Shown here piece after piece: positions 50,224-58,589 of a stretch of DNA of 64,000 nucleotides. Source of the stretch: Rhizobium sp. BK418 (GTDB lineage Bacteria > Pseudomonadota > Alphaproteobacteria > Rhizobiales > Rhizobiaceae); NCBI RefSeq assembly GCF_004341105.1, contig NZ_SLZK01000007.1, forward strand, positions 1 to 64,000, read 5' to 3'. The stretch's first letter is position 1; each line of letters starts with the position of its first letter. A program made the position numbers and the translations under genes. The notes under the pieces were generated by a model. It saw nothing but the letters and a program-made list of their open reading frames with translations, did no database searches and was not told the origin of the DNA.

Positions 50224-50981
50224 TGGAGGTCATCAAGGCTTGGTCGCCTTTTAACATTTTGACCGGCACCATTCTATTATGGAGCTTGCCGCAATTTAAA
50301 AGCCTGTTCGCGGAGGATGGTCTTCTCGCGGCCACGGTGCTGAAACTGCAAATCCCATTCCTGCACCTTCAGGTCCAGGAAATGCCTCCGATTTCGGACG
50401 CGGTTCACGGGCTGCCTGCCGTTTGGAACGTCGCTCTGATCAGCGCATCCGGAACCGCAATTTTGATTGCTGTGGTTCTTACCATCTTGTTTTCGTCGAG
50501 AGTTTCGCCTTCGGAGGCCCTCAGCCAGCTCAGATCGGTCATTCTTGACCTTTGGAGCCCGCTTGCCATGATTTCTATTATCATGGCCGTTGCATATATT
50601 GCCAATTTCTCCGAAGCATCGTCCAGCATTGGTCTGGGACTGGCTCAAACTGGCAGGATCTTTCCGCTAATCGCGCCTGTGATCGGCTGGTCTGGCGTGT
50701 TCATTACCGGATCCGTCGTCAACAGCAATACGCTTTTTGCCCATCTGCAATTGGTTACAGCATCTCAGATCGGGACTAGCGAGGCGCTCTTGGTAGCGGC
50801 CAACACGAGCGGTGGAGTGATGGCAAAACTGATCTCTCCGCAATCGATCGCCATCGCTGCGGCTGCGGTAGGCCAGGTTGGTCGAGAATCCGACATCATG
50901 CGGACAACGCTTCTCTATAGCTTTGGGCTTCTCGTCTACGTCTGCCTGTGGACATTCATCTTGTCATTCCTGGTTTGGTGA
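50223..50981 (+). CDS. Lactate permease LctP, C-terminal half (split gene)
   Basis: The 252-residue product continues the permease from EVIKAWSPFNILTGTILLWSLPQF to its C-terminal helices (WSGVFITGSVVNSNTLFAHLQ, and the end LSFLVW). Together the halves total 539 residues, about the full family length, so the gene is split and not shortened. The ATG overlaps the stop codon of the first half (TGATG). The frame change is -1 (or +2). It may be a coupled split transporter, a frameshift pseudogene or an assembly error; the sequence alone does not decide. Confidence 0.72.
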   Translation: MEVIKAWSPFNILTGTILLWSLPQFKSLFAEDGLLAATVLKLQIPFLHLQVQEMPPISDAVHGLPAVWNVALISASGTAILIAVVLTILFSSRVSPSEALSQLRSVILDLWSPLAMISIIMAVAYIANFSEASSSIGLGLAQTGRIFPLIAPVIGWSGVFITGSVVNSNTLFAHLQLVTASQIGTSEALLVAANTSGGVMAKLISPQSIAIAAAAVGQVGRESDIMRTTLLYSFGLLVYVCLWTFILSFLVW

Positions 50982-51039
50982 CAAGGAAGCCTTCAATATA
51001 AATCAGGAGCTTACCGACGCGGGACGCCATAGGATAATC

Positions 51040-53121
51040 TCAGGCTGACGCTGTCTTCAATTGCCGACCGTAAATCAACGCTTCAGCCTCATGCTGCGGC
51101 ATGGGTTTGCCGAGAAGATAGCCCTGCACCTCGCCAAAGCCTTCGGCTCTGAGTTTCTGCAACTGCTCCTCGGTCTCAATGCCCTCGGCCAGCGTAACGG
51201 CGTTGAAACCGGAGCCGATGCCGGCGACAGCCCGCACGATGGCCAGATTGCCGGGCTCTGTCTCGATACCGGACACGAAGCTGCGATCGAGCTTGATCTT
51301 GTCGAAGGTGAAGGCGCGCAGATAGCTGAGCGAAGAATAGCCTGTACCGAAATCGTCGATGGCAATACGCACACCGAGTTCCTTCAGCGCACGAAGCAAC
51401 GGTAAGCTCTGCGCCACGTCTGCCAGGAAGACGGATTCGGTGATCTCGACTTCCAGCCGCTCCGGACGCAGCCCCGTCTCATCGAGTGCGGCGACAACGC
51501 TGGAAAGCAGGCTCGCGTGGCGAAACTGGATGACAGAAAGATTGACTGCGATCTTAAGATGGTCCGGCCAGGATGCGGCAGCGCGGCAGGCTTCCCGCAA
51601 GACCCAGTCGCCGATCGGAACGATGAGCCCCGTCTCCTCGGCGAGTGGAATGAATTCCATCGGCGGGACAAGTCCACGCACCGGATGCCGCCAGCGGATC
51701 AGTGCCTCGAAACCGCCGATGCCATCATCCTCGAGCTGCACGATCGGTTGGTAGTGCAGCTCGAACTGCCCTTGTTCCAGCGCATCACGCAATTCCCCGG
51801 TCAAAAGATGCCGGCGTTCGGCCTCGAGCCGCATCTCGGCCTCATAGAAACGATAGGTCGAGCGGCCACTTTCCTTGGCGGCGTAGAGTGCCAGGTCAGC
51901 GTGGCGCATCAGCACATCGGCTTCGCCGGCATCAACGGGAGCGAGGGCAATGCCGATGCTGCAGGTAACATGCTCCCGTGTGCCATCAAGATCGAAAGCC
52001 TTGGCAAGCGACGTGAGCAGTAGATTCGCAAAACGCTCCGCCCGATCTGCGTCGACAAGCTGCAGTACGACCGCGAATTCATCCCCACCGAGACGTGCGA
52101 CAAGGTCGCCCTCATCGGCAAGCGCCAGCAGGCGCTCTGCAACCTGGCACAGAAGCGCATCGCCAGCAGCATGGCCCTTGCTGTCATTGATCGTCTTGAA
52201 GTGGTCCACGTCGATATAAAGCAGCGCCACCGGCTTTTCGATGGAGGCGGTGATGGCCTGCTTACGGATATGTTTGGAGAAGGCGGCGCGGTTTGGCAGG
52301 CGCGTCAGTGAGTCATGCATGGCAAGATGCGCAAACTTTGCCTCCACCGCACGCTCTTCCGTCACATCATGCGAAATACCGAGCAAATAACGCGGCTCCG
52401 CCCCCTCAGGGGCCGGTAGAGCGCGTTTGACCGTGCGAAGGATCCGTTTGCCGCCATCGGCTCGCTCCATCGTCTCCTCGAAGCTGATCGTCACCCCGGC
52501 GACAAGAGCCTCATGATCCTGCTTGCGGAAGATAACCGTCTGTTCAGGAGGGAAAAAGTCCCGATCCGTGTGCCCAACCACGTCGCCGGCACGAAAACCC
52601 ATGATCTCGCCACAGGCTTCGTTCAGAAGAATGTAGCGGCCATCCTCGTCCATATCCTTGACGAAGACGCCGACCGGCAGGTTGTCGACGATGCTGTCCA
52701 AGAGCGAACGCGTATCGGTGACCTGGCGCTGTGCAGCGTTCATCTCGGTTTGGTCCTGCACGATCGCGAGGATCGCAGCTCTTCCGTCGAAACGCACTTC
52801 CCGGCCGTAGGTCAGAACTTCGATCGTCTCGCCATTGGCCTTCAGATGCGTCCAGCGCTCGGCCTTCTCCATGTCGGTGCGATCATGAACGGCGCTAAGC
52901 ATCCGCTCCCGCTCCGCGGCGGGGCGGATATCGAGCACGGTCATGCCCTGATAATCTTCTGCGCTGTAACCATAAAGTGCGAGCGCCGCGTCGTTGACGA
53001 TCAGGAAGCCGAGCGTATCCGGATCGTAGACCCACATTGGAGAGGGATGCGTCGCAAACAGCGAACGGAAATCATCAACGAAAGCTTCGGATTGCCCGGA
53101 TATCGTCTGAAACAAAGCCAT
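51040..53121 (-). CDS. PAS-PAS-GGDEF-EAL protein (cyclic di-GMP turnover)
   Basis: A 693-residue soluble protein. Two PAS domains (about 15-125 and 140-255) are followed by GGDEF (about 260-420; ARLGGDEFAVVLQ) and EAL (about 435-690; GFEALIRW, EITESVF, AIDDFGTGYSSL, AEGIETEEQL). Both catalytic motifs are intact. The usual RxxD inhibitory site before GGDEF reads DEGD, so product inhibition by that route is unlikely. No membrane helix is seen. The start ATG 53121 has a weak ribosome binding site. It stands alone, divergent from a small stress gene. Confidence 0.88.
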   Translation of the reverse strand: MALFQTISGQSEAFVDDFRSLFATHPSPMWVYDPDTLGFLIVNDAALALYGYSAEDYQGMTVLDIRPAAERERMLSAVHDRTDMEKAERWTHLKANGETIEVLTYGREVRFDGRAAILAIVQDQTEMNAAQRQVTDTRSLLDSIVDNLPVGVFVKDMDEDGRYILLNEACGEIMGFRAGDVVGHTDRDFFPPEQTVIFRKQDHEALVAGVTISFEETMERADGGKRILRTVKRALPAPEGAEPRYLLGISHDVTEERAVEAKFAHLAMHDSLTRLPNRAAFSKHIRKQAITASIEKPVALLYIDVDHFKTINDSKGHAAGDALLCQVAERLLALADEGDLVARLGGDEFAVVLQLVDADRAERFANLLLTSLAKAFDLDGTREHVTCSIGIALAPVDAGEADVLMRHADLALYAAKESGRSTYRFYEAEMRLEAERRHLLTGELRDALEQGQFELHYQPIVQLEDDGIGGFEALIRWRHPVRGLVPPMEFIPLAEETGLIVPIGDWVLREACRAAASWPDHLKIAVNLSVIQFRHASLLSSVVAALDETGLRPERLEVEITESVFLADVAQSLPLLRALKELGVRIAIDDFGTGYSSLSYLRAFTFDKIKLDRSFVSGIETEPGNLAIVRAVAGIGSGFNAVTLAEGIETEEQLQKLRAEGFGEVQGYLLGKPMPQHEAEALIYGRQLKTASA

Positions 53122-53323
53122 TGAGAAATTCGCGTGAAATTAGGACCATATCGAAAGTGGTATAGGCGAAAAAGCTAAATAAAATCACAATCATAAGACG
53201 CTTAAACTTTGTGCGCGCGCCTGTAAAATAAGCAGCGAACTTATTCAAACCAACGATTTCGCTGCCTAGTTGCAAGTTCCACCGAGCTGGGCAAAGACCC
53301 GAACGGATACTTGATCATCAGAT

Positions 53324-53348
53324 GGAACCAATTCATTTCCAAAGAGTT
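53324..53348 (+). promoter_or_regulatory. EcfG/RpoE2-type promoter
   Basis: GGAAC (53324-53328) and GTT (53346-53348) are separated by 17 nt. The site lies 41 nt upstream of the start codon at 53389. This is the fourth such promoter in the window. Confidence 0.6.
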
Positions 53349-53388
53349 ATTTGAAGCTGAAAATACAACCCATCTGCAGGAGGCGACG

Positions 53389-53604
53389 ATGGGCGCATCC
53401 CCAAGGACAGATCATGATAAAATTCGAGAATGGATCGAAGCACGTGGCGGCCATCCCGCCCGGATGAAAAGCGGCCTAGTCGGCGTTGATTTCAGCAAGC
53501 AAGAAAACACCGTCGAGAATATTTCCTGGGATGAGTTCTTCAGGGTACTCGATGCGAGCAAAAAGACTTTTCTGCATCAAGACGCGAAGATCGCACGGAA
53601 CTAA
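53389..53604 (+). CDS. Small stress-type protein with RGGHPA motif
   Basis: A 71-residue soluble protein of the type DHDKIREWIEARGGHPARM, then VGVDF and SWDEFFRVLDASKKTFLHQ. These are the conserved pieces of a small hypothetical family sometimes named in databases as a glucan branching enzyme by mistake. ATG 53389 follows GCAGGAGGCGACG. It is under an EcfG-type promoter. No catalytic residues are recognised. Confidence 0.75.
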   Translation: MGASPRTDHDKIREWIEARGGHPARMKSGLVGVDFSKQENTVENISWDEFFRVLDASKKTFLHQDAKIARN

Positions 53605-53624
53605 CGATATCCGCTGGACTAAAT

Positions 53625-53657
53625 AAAAACCCGGCACGGAAGCCGCACCGGGTTTTT
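53625..53657. terminator. Bidirectional terminator between the small stress gene and serA
   Basis: AAAAACCCGG (53625-53634) and CCGGGTTTTT (53648-53657) form a 10-bp stem with tracts of A and T on both sides, 20 nt after the small gene and 24 nt after serA on the other strand. Confidence 0.85.
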
Positions 53658-53681
53658 GCATGTCTTCCCTGGGAGGAAAAC

Positions 53682-55277
53682 TCAGTCGACGTTAAAGGTC
53701 AGCAGCTTTGCCTGACGGATCGCCGGATTCGCTGTCAGCTTGTTCAAAACGGCATCGCTAACCGCAGCATCCACATAGAGCAGAGCGATGGCGTCGCCGC
53801 CCTGCTTGTCGCGGCCGAGCTGGAAGTTGGCGATGTTGACGCCAGCAGCACCCAGCGTCGTGCCGATGAAGCCGATCATACCGGGAACGTCGGTATTGGT
53901 GATGTAGATCATGTGACTGCCGACATCGGCATCGAGATTGATACCCTTGATCTGGATGAAGCGCGGCTTGCCGTCGGAGAAGACCGTGCCGGCAATCGAA
54001 CGCGTCATGGATTCCGTCGTCACCGTCAGCTTGATGTAACCATCGAAGACGCCCGACTTGTCGCGCTTGACCTCGGAAAGGATAATACCCTTCTCCTTGA
54101 TCATGATCGGTGCCGAAACCATATTGACATCGGCAACCTGCGAACGGATCAGGCCGGCGAGAACCGCAGAGGTTAGCGCCCGGGTGTTCATGTTGGCCGT
54201 CACGCCGTCATAGAGGATTTCGATCTCCTTGATCGGCTCTTCCGTGACCTGACCGACGAAGGCGCCGAGAACATCAGCGAGCTTGATGAACGGCTTCAGG
54301 ATCGGTGCTTCTTCAGCCGTGATCGACGGCATGTTGATGGCGTTCGAAACCGCACCTTTTACCAGGTAATCAGCCATCTGCTCGGCAACCTGCAGGGCAA
54401 CGTTTTCCTGCGCTTCCGTGGTCGATGCGCCGAGATGCGGCGTGCAGACGACATTGGGGAGGCCGAAAAGCGGGCTTTCCTTGGCTGGTTCGACTTCGAA
54501 GACATCGAAGGCGGCACCGGCGACATGACCGGACTTAATGGCATCGGCAAGGGCCGCTTCATCGACAAGTCCGCCACGGGCGCAATTGATGATGCGAACG
54601 CCAGGCTTGGTCTTGGCAAGCGCTTCCTTATTAAGGATCCCGCGCGTCTTGTCCGTCATCGGCACATGCAGCGTGATGAAATCGGCGCGGGCGAGCAGCT
54701 CGTCGAGCTCGACCTTGGTTACGCCCATTTCCTCTGCACGCTCTTTGGAAAGGAACGGGTCATAGGCGACGACATGCATTTTCAGGCCGATGGCGCGGGC
54801 GCAGACGATGGAGCCGATATTGCCGGCCCCGATGACGCCGAGTGTCTTGCCCGTGATTTCCACACCCATGAACTTCGACTTTTCCCACTTGCCGGCCTGC
54901 GTGGAAAGATCGGCCGCCGGAAGCTGGCGGGCAACAGCAAACATCAGCGCAATCGCGTGTTCAGCCGTCGTGATCGAGTTGCCGAAGGGCGTGTTCATGA
55001 CGATGATACCGCGGCGCGATGCAGCGGGGATATCGACATTGTCGACGCCGATGCCGGCGCGACCGACAACCTTGAGGTTCTTGGCAGCTTCGATGATCTT
55101 TTCCGTTACCTTGGTGGCAGAACGGATGGCAAGACCATCGTAGTTGCCGATGACTTCGAACAGCTTGTCCTTGTCTTTGCCGAGTTGCGGCTGGAAATCG
55201 ACTTCGACGCCGCGATCACGGAAGATCTGGACAGCGGTTTCCGACAGTTCGTCGGATACGAGAACGCGAGGTGCCAT
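53682..55277 (-). CDS. serA: D-3-phosphoglycerate dehydrogenase
   Basis: A 531-residue NAD-dependent enzyme for the first step of serine synthesis. It has the catalytic domain (about 1-100 and 290-315), the Rossmann motif GVIGAGNIGSIV (about 145-156), catalytic Arg in NCARGGLVDE, His in CTPHLGASTTEAQ, an intervening domain and a C-terminal ACT domain (about 455-531; SHMIYITNTDVPGMIGFIG). The size is that of the long bacterial form. ATG 55277 follows AAGGAGGCCCGT. It follows serC by 84 nt on the same strand. Confidence 0.95.
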   Translation of the reverse strand: MAPRVLVSDELSETAVQIFRDRGVEVDFQPQLGKDKDKLFEVIGNYDGLAIRSATKVTEKIIEAAKNLKVVGRAGIGVDNVDIPAASRRGIIVMNTPFGNSITTAEHAIALMFAVARQLPAADLSTQAGKWEKSKFMGVEITGKTLGVIGAGNIGSIVCARAIGLKMHVVAYDPFLSKERAEEMGVTKVELDELLARADFITLHVPMTDKTRGILNKEALAKTKPGVRIINCARGGLVDEAALADAIKSGHVAGAAFDVFEVEPAKESPLFGLPNVVCTPHLGASTTEAQENVALQVAEQMADYLVKGAVSNAINMPSITAEEAPILKPFIKLADVLGAFVGQVTEEPIKEIEILYDGVTANMNTRALTSAVLAGLIRSQVADVNMVSAPIMIKEKGIILSEVKRDKSGVFDGYIKLTVTTESMTRSIAGTVFSDGKPRFIQIKGINLDADVGSHMIYITNTDVPGMIGFIGTTLGAAGVNIANFQLGRDKQGGDAIALLYVDAAVSDAVLNKLTANPAIRQAKLLTFNVD

Positions 55278-55361
55278 ACGGGCCTCCTTCAAAAAGTTCA
55301 GCGATGAATTTGAATTGGGAATGCTAGGCTCCGCCATCAGACGGAGCCGTATGCGATCACA

Positions 55362-56540
55362 TCAGGCAGCAGCCTGGGAAAGCGCAGCCTTCTGCGTTTC
55401 AAAGGCCCAGGTGAGCCAAGGCATCAGCTTCTGCATGTCAGCGGTTTCGATCGTCGCACCTGCCCAGATGCGCAGCCCCGACGGAGCATCGCGGTAAGCG
55501 CCGATGTCGTAGGCGACGCCTTCTTTTTCGAGAAGAGCGACGAGGCCCTTAGCGAAGTTCGCCTGGCCATCGGCATCGAGAGCGGCAACGTCCTTGTCGA
55601 CGATCTTTAGGCAGATCGAGGTGTTGGATTCGATCTCGGGATTGACGGCCAGGTTGGCGATCCAGTCGTTTGCAGCAACAAAATCGGCAATCACCTTGGC
55701 ATTGGCGTCAGCCCGGCCGATCAAAGATCTGAGGCCGCCGAGCTGCTTGGCCCAGAGAAGCGCGTCGATATAGTCCTCGACGCAAAGCATCGACGGCGTG
55801 TTGATCGTTTCGCCCTGGAAGATGCCTTCGATCAGCTTGCCGCCAGAGGTCAGGCGGAAGATCTTCGGCAGCGGCCATGCCGGCTGGTACGAAACCAGAC
55901 GTTCCACAGCGCGCGGCGACAAGATGAGGACGCCATGTGCACCCTCGCCGCCAAGAACCTTCTGCCAGGAGAAGGTGACGACGTCGAGCTTGGCGAAATC
56001 GAGGTTCTGCGCGAAGGCGGCCGAGGTCGCATCGCAGATCGTCAGGCCCTTACGGTCGGCAGGGATGAAATCGGCATTCGGAACGCGAACGCCCGAGGTC
56101 GTGCCATTCCAGGTGAAGACCACATCACGGTCGAAATCGACGGTGGAAAGATCAGGGAGTTCACCGTAACCCGCTTCGATCTTGCGAACGTCCTTGAGCT
56201 TGAGCTGCTTGACAACATCGGTGACCCAGCCAGCGCCGAAGCTTTCCCAGGCAACCATATCGACGCCACGCTCGCCGAGCAGCGACCAGAGCGCCATTTC
56301 GACGGCGCCGGTGTCGGAAGCCGGAACGATACCGATGCGGTAGTCCGCGGGCACTTCCAGAATTTCGCGGGTGAGATCGATCGCCTGCTTGAGCTTGGCC
56401 TTGCCGACTTTCGCACGATGCGAGCGGCCCAAAGCCGCGTCGGAAAGCGCCTCAAGCGTCCAACCAGGACGTTTCGCGCAGGGGCCAGAAGAAAAATGAG
56501 TGTTTTGCGGACGCACGTCCGGCTTTGCGATATTCGCCAT
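55362..56540 (-). CDS. serC: Phosphoserine aminotransferase
   Basis: A 392-residue PLP enzyme converting 3-phosphohydroxypyruvate and glutamate to phosphoserine. FSSGPCAKRPGW at the N-terminus, TFSWQKVLGGEGAHGVLILSPRAVERL with the PLP Lys (in SWQK), and RIWAGATIE near the end fit the alphaproteobacterial SerC type. ATG 56540 follows GGAAGGGTAGCAAT. serA is downstream; a leader hairpin lies upstream at 56565-56582. Together serC and serA supply serine and the C1 pool. Confidence 0.93.
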   Translation of the reverse strand: MANIAKPDVRPQNTHFSSGPCAKRPGWTLEALSDAALGRSHRAKVGKAKLKQAIDLTREILEVPADYRIGIVPASDTGAVEMALWSLLGERGVDMVAWESFGAGWVTDVVKQLKLKDVRKIEAGYGELPDLSTVDFDRDVVFTWNGTTSGVRVPNADFIPADRKGLTICDATSAAFAQNLDFAKLDVVTFSWQKVLGGEGAHGVLILSPRAVERLVSYQPAWPLPKIFRLTSGGKLIEGIFQGETINTPSMLCVEDYIDALLWAKQLGGLRSLIGRADANAKVIADFVAANDWIANLAVNPEIESNTSICLKIVDKDVAALDADGQANFAKGLVALLEKEGVAYDIGAYRDAPSGLRIWAGATIETADMQKLMPWLTWAFETQKAALSQAAA

Positions 56541-56645
56541 ATTGCTACCCTTCCAGATAGATGGCTCCTCGTTGGGGAGGAGTGTCCCGCCGCCGTGTTT
56601 ATGGGTGAAGCCCGTCACAGTCAAGCAGATGACGTCGTTTTTGGA
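56541..56645 (-). promoter_or_regulatory. serC leader with a hairpin, possible serC RNA motif
   Basis: The minus-strand leader contains CTCCTC and GAGGAG arms (plus 56565-56570 and 56577-56582) about 25-45 nt before the serC start codon, overlapping the Shine-Dalgarno neighbourhood. A cis-regulatory serC RNA motif has been described upstream of this gene in alphaproteobacteria. Whether this is the same motif was not tested. Confidence 0.4.
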
Positions 56646-56701
56646 GGATATTTTGCCGCAGCAGCGATTAGGCCACCTCCTTTAGGGCGAACGACAAAAC
56701 G

Positions 56702-56725
56702 AAAAAGCCGCCTTGGGGCGGCTTT
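56702..56725 (-). terminator. Rho-independent terminator of the outer membrane protein gene
   Basis: AAAGCCGCC (56704-56712) and GGCGGCTTT (56717-56725) form a 9-bp stem with a TTGG loop; on the minus strand TTTTT follows. It lies 24 nt after the stop codon at 56749. Confidence 0.85.
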
Positions 56726-56748
56726 CGATGACATTTGAAAACTTGATC

Positions 56749-57594
56749 TTACTTGTAGACCGGCTGTTGCAGTGGAATCTGCGGCGGTTCGTAGGCGACC
56801 GGCTGGGCACATCCGTCGAAGAGATAACGGGCGCCAATGCGGGCTTCATGGACGTTGATGCCACGGTCACGACCGGGGCCGCCATTTTCGTTGTAGCCGA
56901 ACATGTCGCCGCCGTTGATATGCAGGTAGCGGTAACCGACATCGGCCTTGACGTTGCAGGTCACGTCGATCGAAGCACCTGCCATAAGGGCATAGCTGAA
57001 GCGCCAGCCGCTGCGACCGCCGTGAACGACTTCGTCATCGCAGCCACTGCCGTCGTCAGCGCAGGCAACGTTGTGGAGGTCCTTCCACTTGACGTAGGAA
57101 CCACCGATACCGGCACCGACATAGGGCGTGAAGTAGGCGTAGGTGCCGAGGTCGACGTAAGCGTTGGCGAGCAGTGTATAAGCCGTCATCGACGATACAT
57201 CTGTCGAAGTACATGAGACGACGCAGGCGCCGAAGGCCGCACCGCCGCCTGTCGTCGAGCCGCGGAAGTCGGCCTTGGTGAGATAATCGAAGGTCAAATC
57301 GGTGCGCAGATAGTTATTGATCTGGTAACCGACACCGCCGCCAACCGTCCAGGCATCATCCAGATCAGCATGATCGAAATCGGCTTCCAGGGCATTGCTT
57401 CCCTGGAAGAACTTTGCACCACGCAGATCGGTGAAGGCGTAGCCGACATCACCGCGCAGATACCAGCCGGTACTTTCGCTGACCGCAACTTCCGGCGGCT
57501 GTTCCGGCACGGGCTCGACCGGAGCAAGATCGGCAGAATAGGCATTCGACGCAATCAAGAGCGCGGCGAAGATACCGGAGAAGGTTCGTTTCAT
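56749..57594 (-). CDS. Outer membrane beta-barrel protein (Omp25/Omp31-like group)
   Basis: A 281-residue protein with a signal peptide cleaved after AYS (about residue 20) and a Pro-rich linker. It has repeated amphipathic strands (GWYLRGDVGYAF; TVGGGVGYQINNYLRTDLTFDYL; YFTPYVGAGIGGSYV; VKADVGYRYLHI; EARIGARYLFDG), typical of an eight-stranded barrel. It is rich in Gly and aromatic residues. Four Cys occur in loops. It ends in a short Pro/Gln tail. The gene stands alone with a terminator. Functions of such proteins are usually structural or in envelope stability. Confidence 0.82.
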   Translation of the reverse strand: MKRTFSGIFAALLIASNAYSADLAPVEPVPEQPPEVAVSESTGWYLRGDVGYAFTDLRGAKFFQGSNALEADFDHADLDDAWTVGGGVGYQINNYLRTDLTFDYLTKADFRGSTTGGGAAFGACVVSCTSTDVSSMTAYTLLANAYVDLGTYAYFTPYVGAGIGGSYVKWKDLHNVACADDGSGCDDEVVHGGRSGWRFSYALMAGASIDVTCNVKADVGYRYLHINGGDMFGYNENGGPGRDRGINVHEARIGARYLFDGCAQPVAYEPPQIPLQQPVYK

Positions 57595-57918
57595 GGATTC
57601 ACTCCAGTCGGTTGCGTGGCGTGCCGTGGGCCGCCAAAACGGATACGCTTTTTATGGATAATGAATCGGAAAGGTTAAAAGCTGCTTAACCATAAGAAGT
57701 AATTTGAATATTCGCCGCAAAACATGTTTCGAAAAAGTAAATGCGGACCAACTGCCTGTTTCAACTTCTGAAATTTGCAAGACGACAAATAAAAAGTGCT
57801 GTGGATTTCACCCAGGCGGATGAAGAGAGCAGAAAGACAAGCAAACCGCATCGCCTGCATGTTCTTTCGGCATCGAACCGCTTAAGACAAGCCGAAGATT
57901 TCGATGCAGGATCAGCAC
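57595..57918. other. Intergenic region upstream of the outer membrane protein gene
   Basis: The 324-nt stretch between divergent genes is AT-richer than its neighbours near 57660-57730. It includes a small inverted repeat GGTTAA (57673-57678) / TTAACC (57686-57691), which may be part of the omp promoter. No open frame with a ribosome binding site was seen. Confidence 0.55.
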
Positions 57919-58533
57919 ATGCAAAGCAACAACAGGCAGGCCGCCAATACCGTTGCCGATCTCTACGAGCGGCATGCAAAGCTTTGGGACATCAGCCGCG
58001 GCAAAACGCTCTTTGAGCGAAGCTGGCTGGATCGCTTCACCGCACTGATCCCGCAACGCGGTTCGATCCTCGATATTGGCTGCGGCTCCGGCGAGCCACT
58101 CGCGCGTCATTTCATCGAGAGCGACTATGCGGTTACCGGCATCGATTCTTCATCAAGCCTGATCGACATGTGCAAGACGCGCTTCCCAAACTCCGATTGG
58201 CAGATCGCAGACATGCGCAGCCTCTCGCTTGGCAGAAGCTTCGATGGGCTGATTGCCTGGGATAGTTTCTTCCACCTGACCTCCGAGGACCAGCGAGACA
58301 TGTTCCCACTGTTTCGCACCCATTCGAAACCGGGGACGGCGTTGATGTTCACCAGTGGGCCGGCGCACGGAGAAGCCATGGGCACCTTTGTCGGCGAGCC
58401 TCTCTATCACAGCAGCCTCAGCCCGGATGAATATCGCGCCCTGCTCACTGAACACGGCTTCACAGTCGTCGCCCACAAGGCTGAAGACCCAGCTTGCGGC
58501 AGTCACACGGTCTGGCTCGCACAACGCCAATAA
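57919..58533 (+). CDS. Class I SAM-dependent methyltransferase
   Basis: A 204-residue cytosolic enzyme. Motif I is ILDIGCGSGEPLARHF (about residue 50), the acidic ribose-binding Asp is in TGIDSSSSLIDM, and motif II/III region GLIAWDSFFHLT follows. The acceptor is unknown. ATG 57919 is chosen because AGGA lies 7 nt upstream; an in-frame ATG at 57904 has no such site. It converges with glmM at a shared terminator. Confidence 0.8.
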   Translation: MQSNNRQAANTVADLYERHAKLWDISRGKTLFERSWLDRFTALIPQRGSILDIGCGSGEPLARHFIESDYAVTGIDSSSSLIDMCKTRFPNSDWQIADMRSLSLGRSFDGLIAWDSFFHLTSEDQRDMFPLFRTHSKPGTALMFTSGPAHGEAMGTFVGEPLYHSSLSPDEYRALLTEHGFTVVAHKAEDPACGSHTVWLAQRQ

Positions 58534-58543
58534 AAGTGCCGAC

Positions 58544-58573
58544 AAAAAAGCCGGCGCAAAGGCCGGCTTTATT
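58544..58573. terminator. Bidirectional terminator between the methyltransferase and glmM genes
   Basis: AAAGCCGGC (58547-58555) and GCCGGCTTT (58562-58570) form a 9-bp stem with A- and T-rich flanks (AAAAAA before, ATTTC after). Confidence 0.8.
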
Positions 58574-58589
58574 TCTTCCTGCATCGCTT

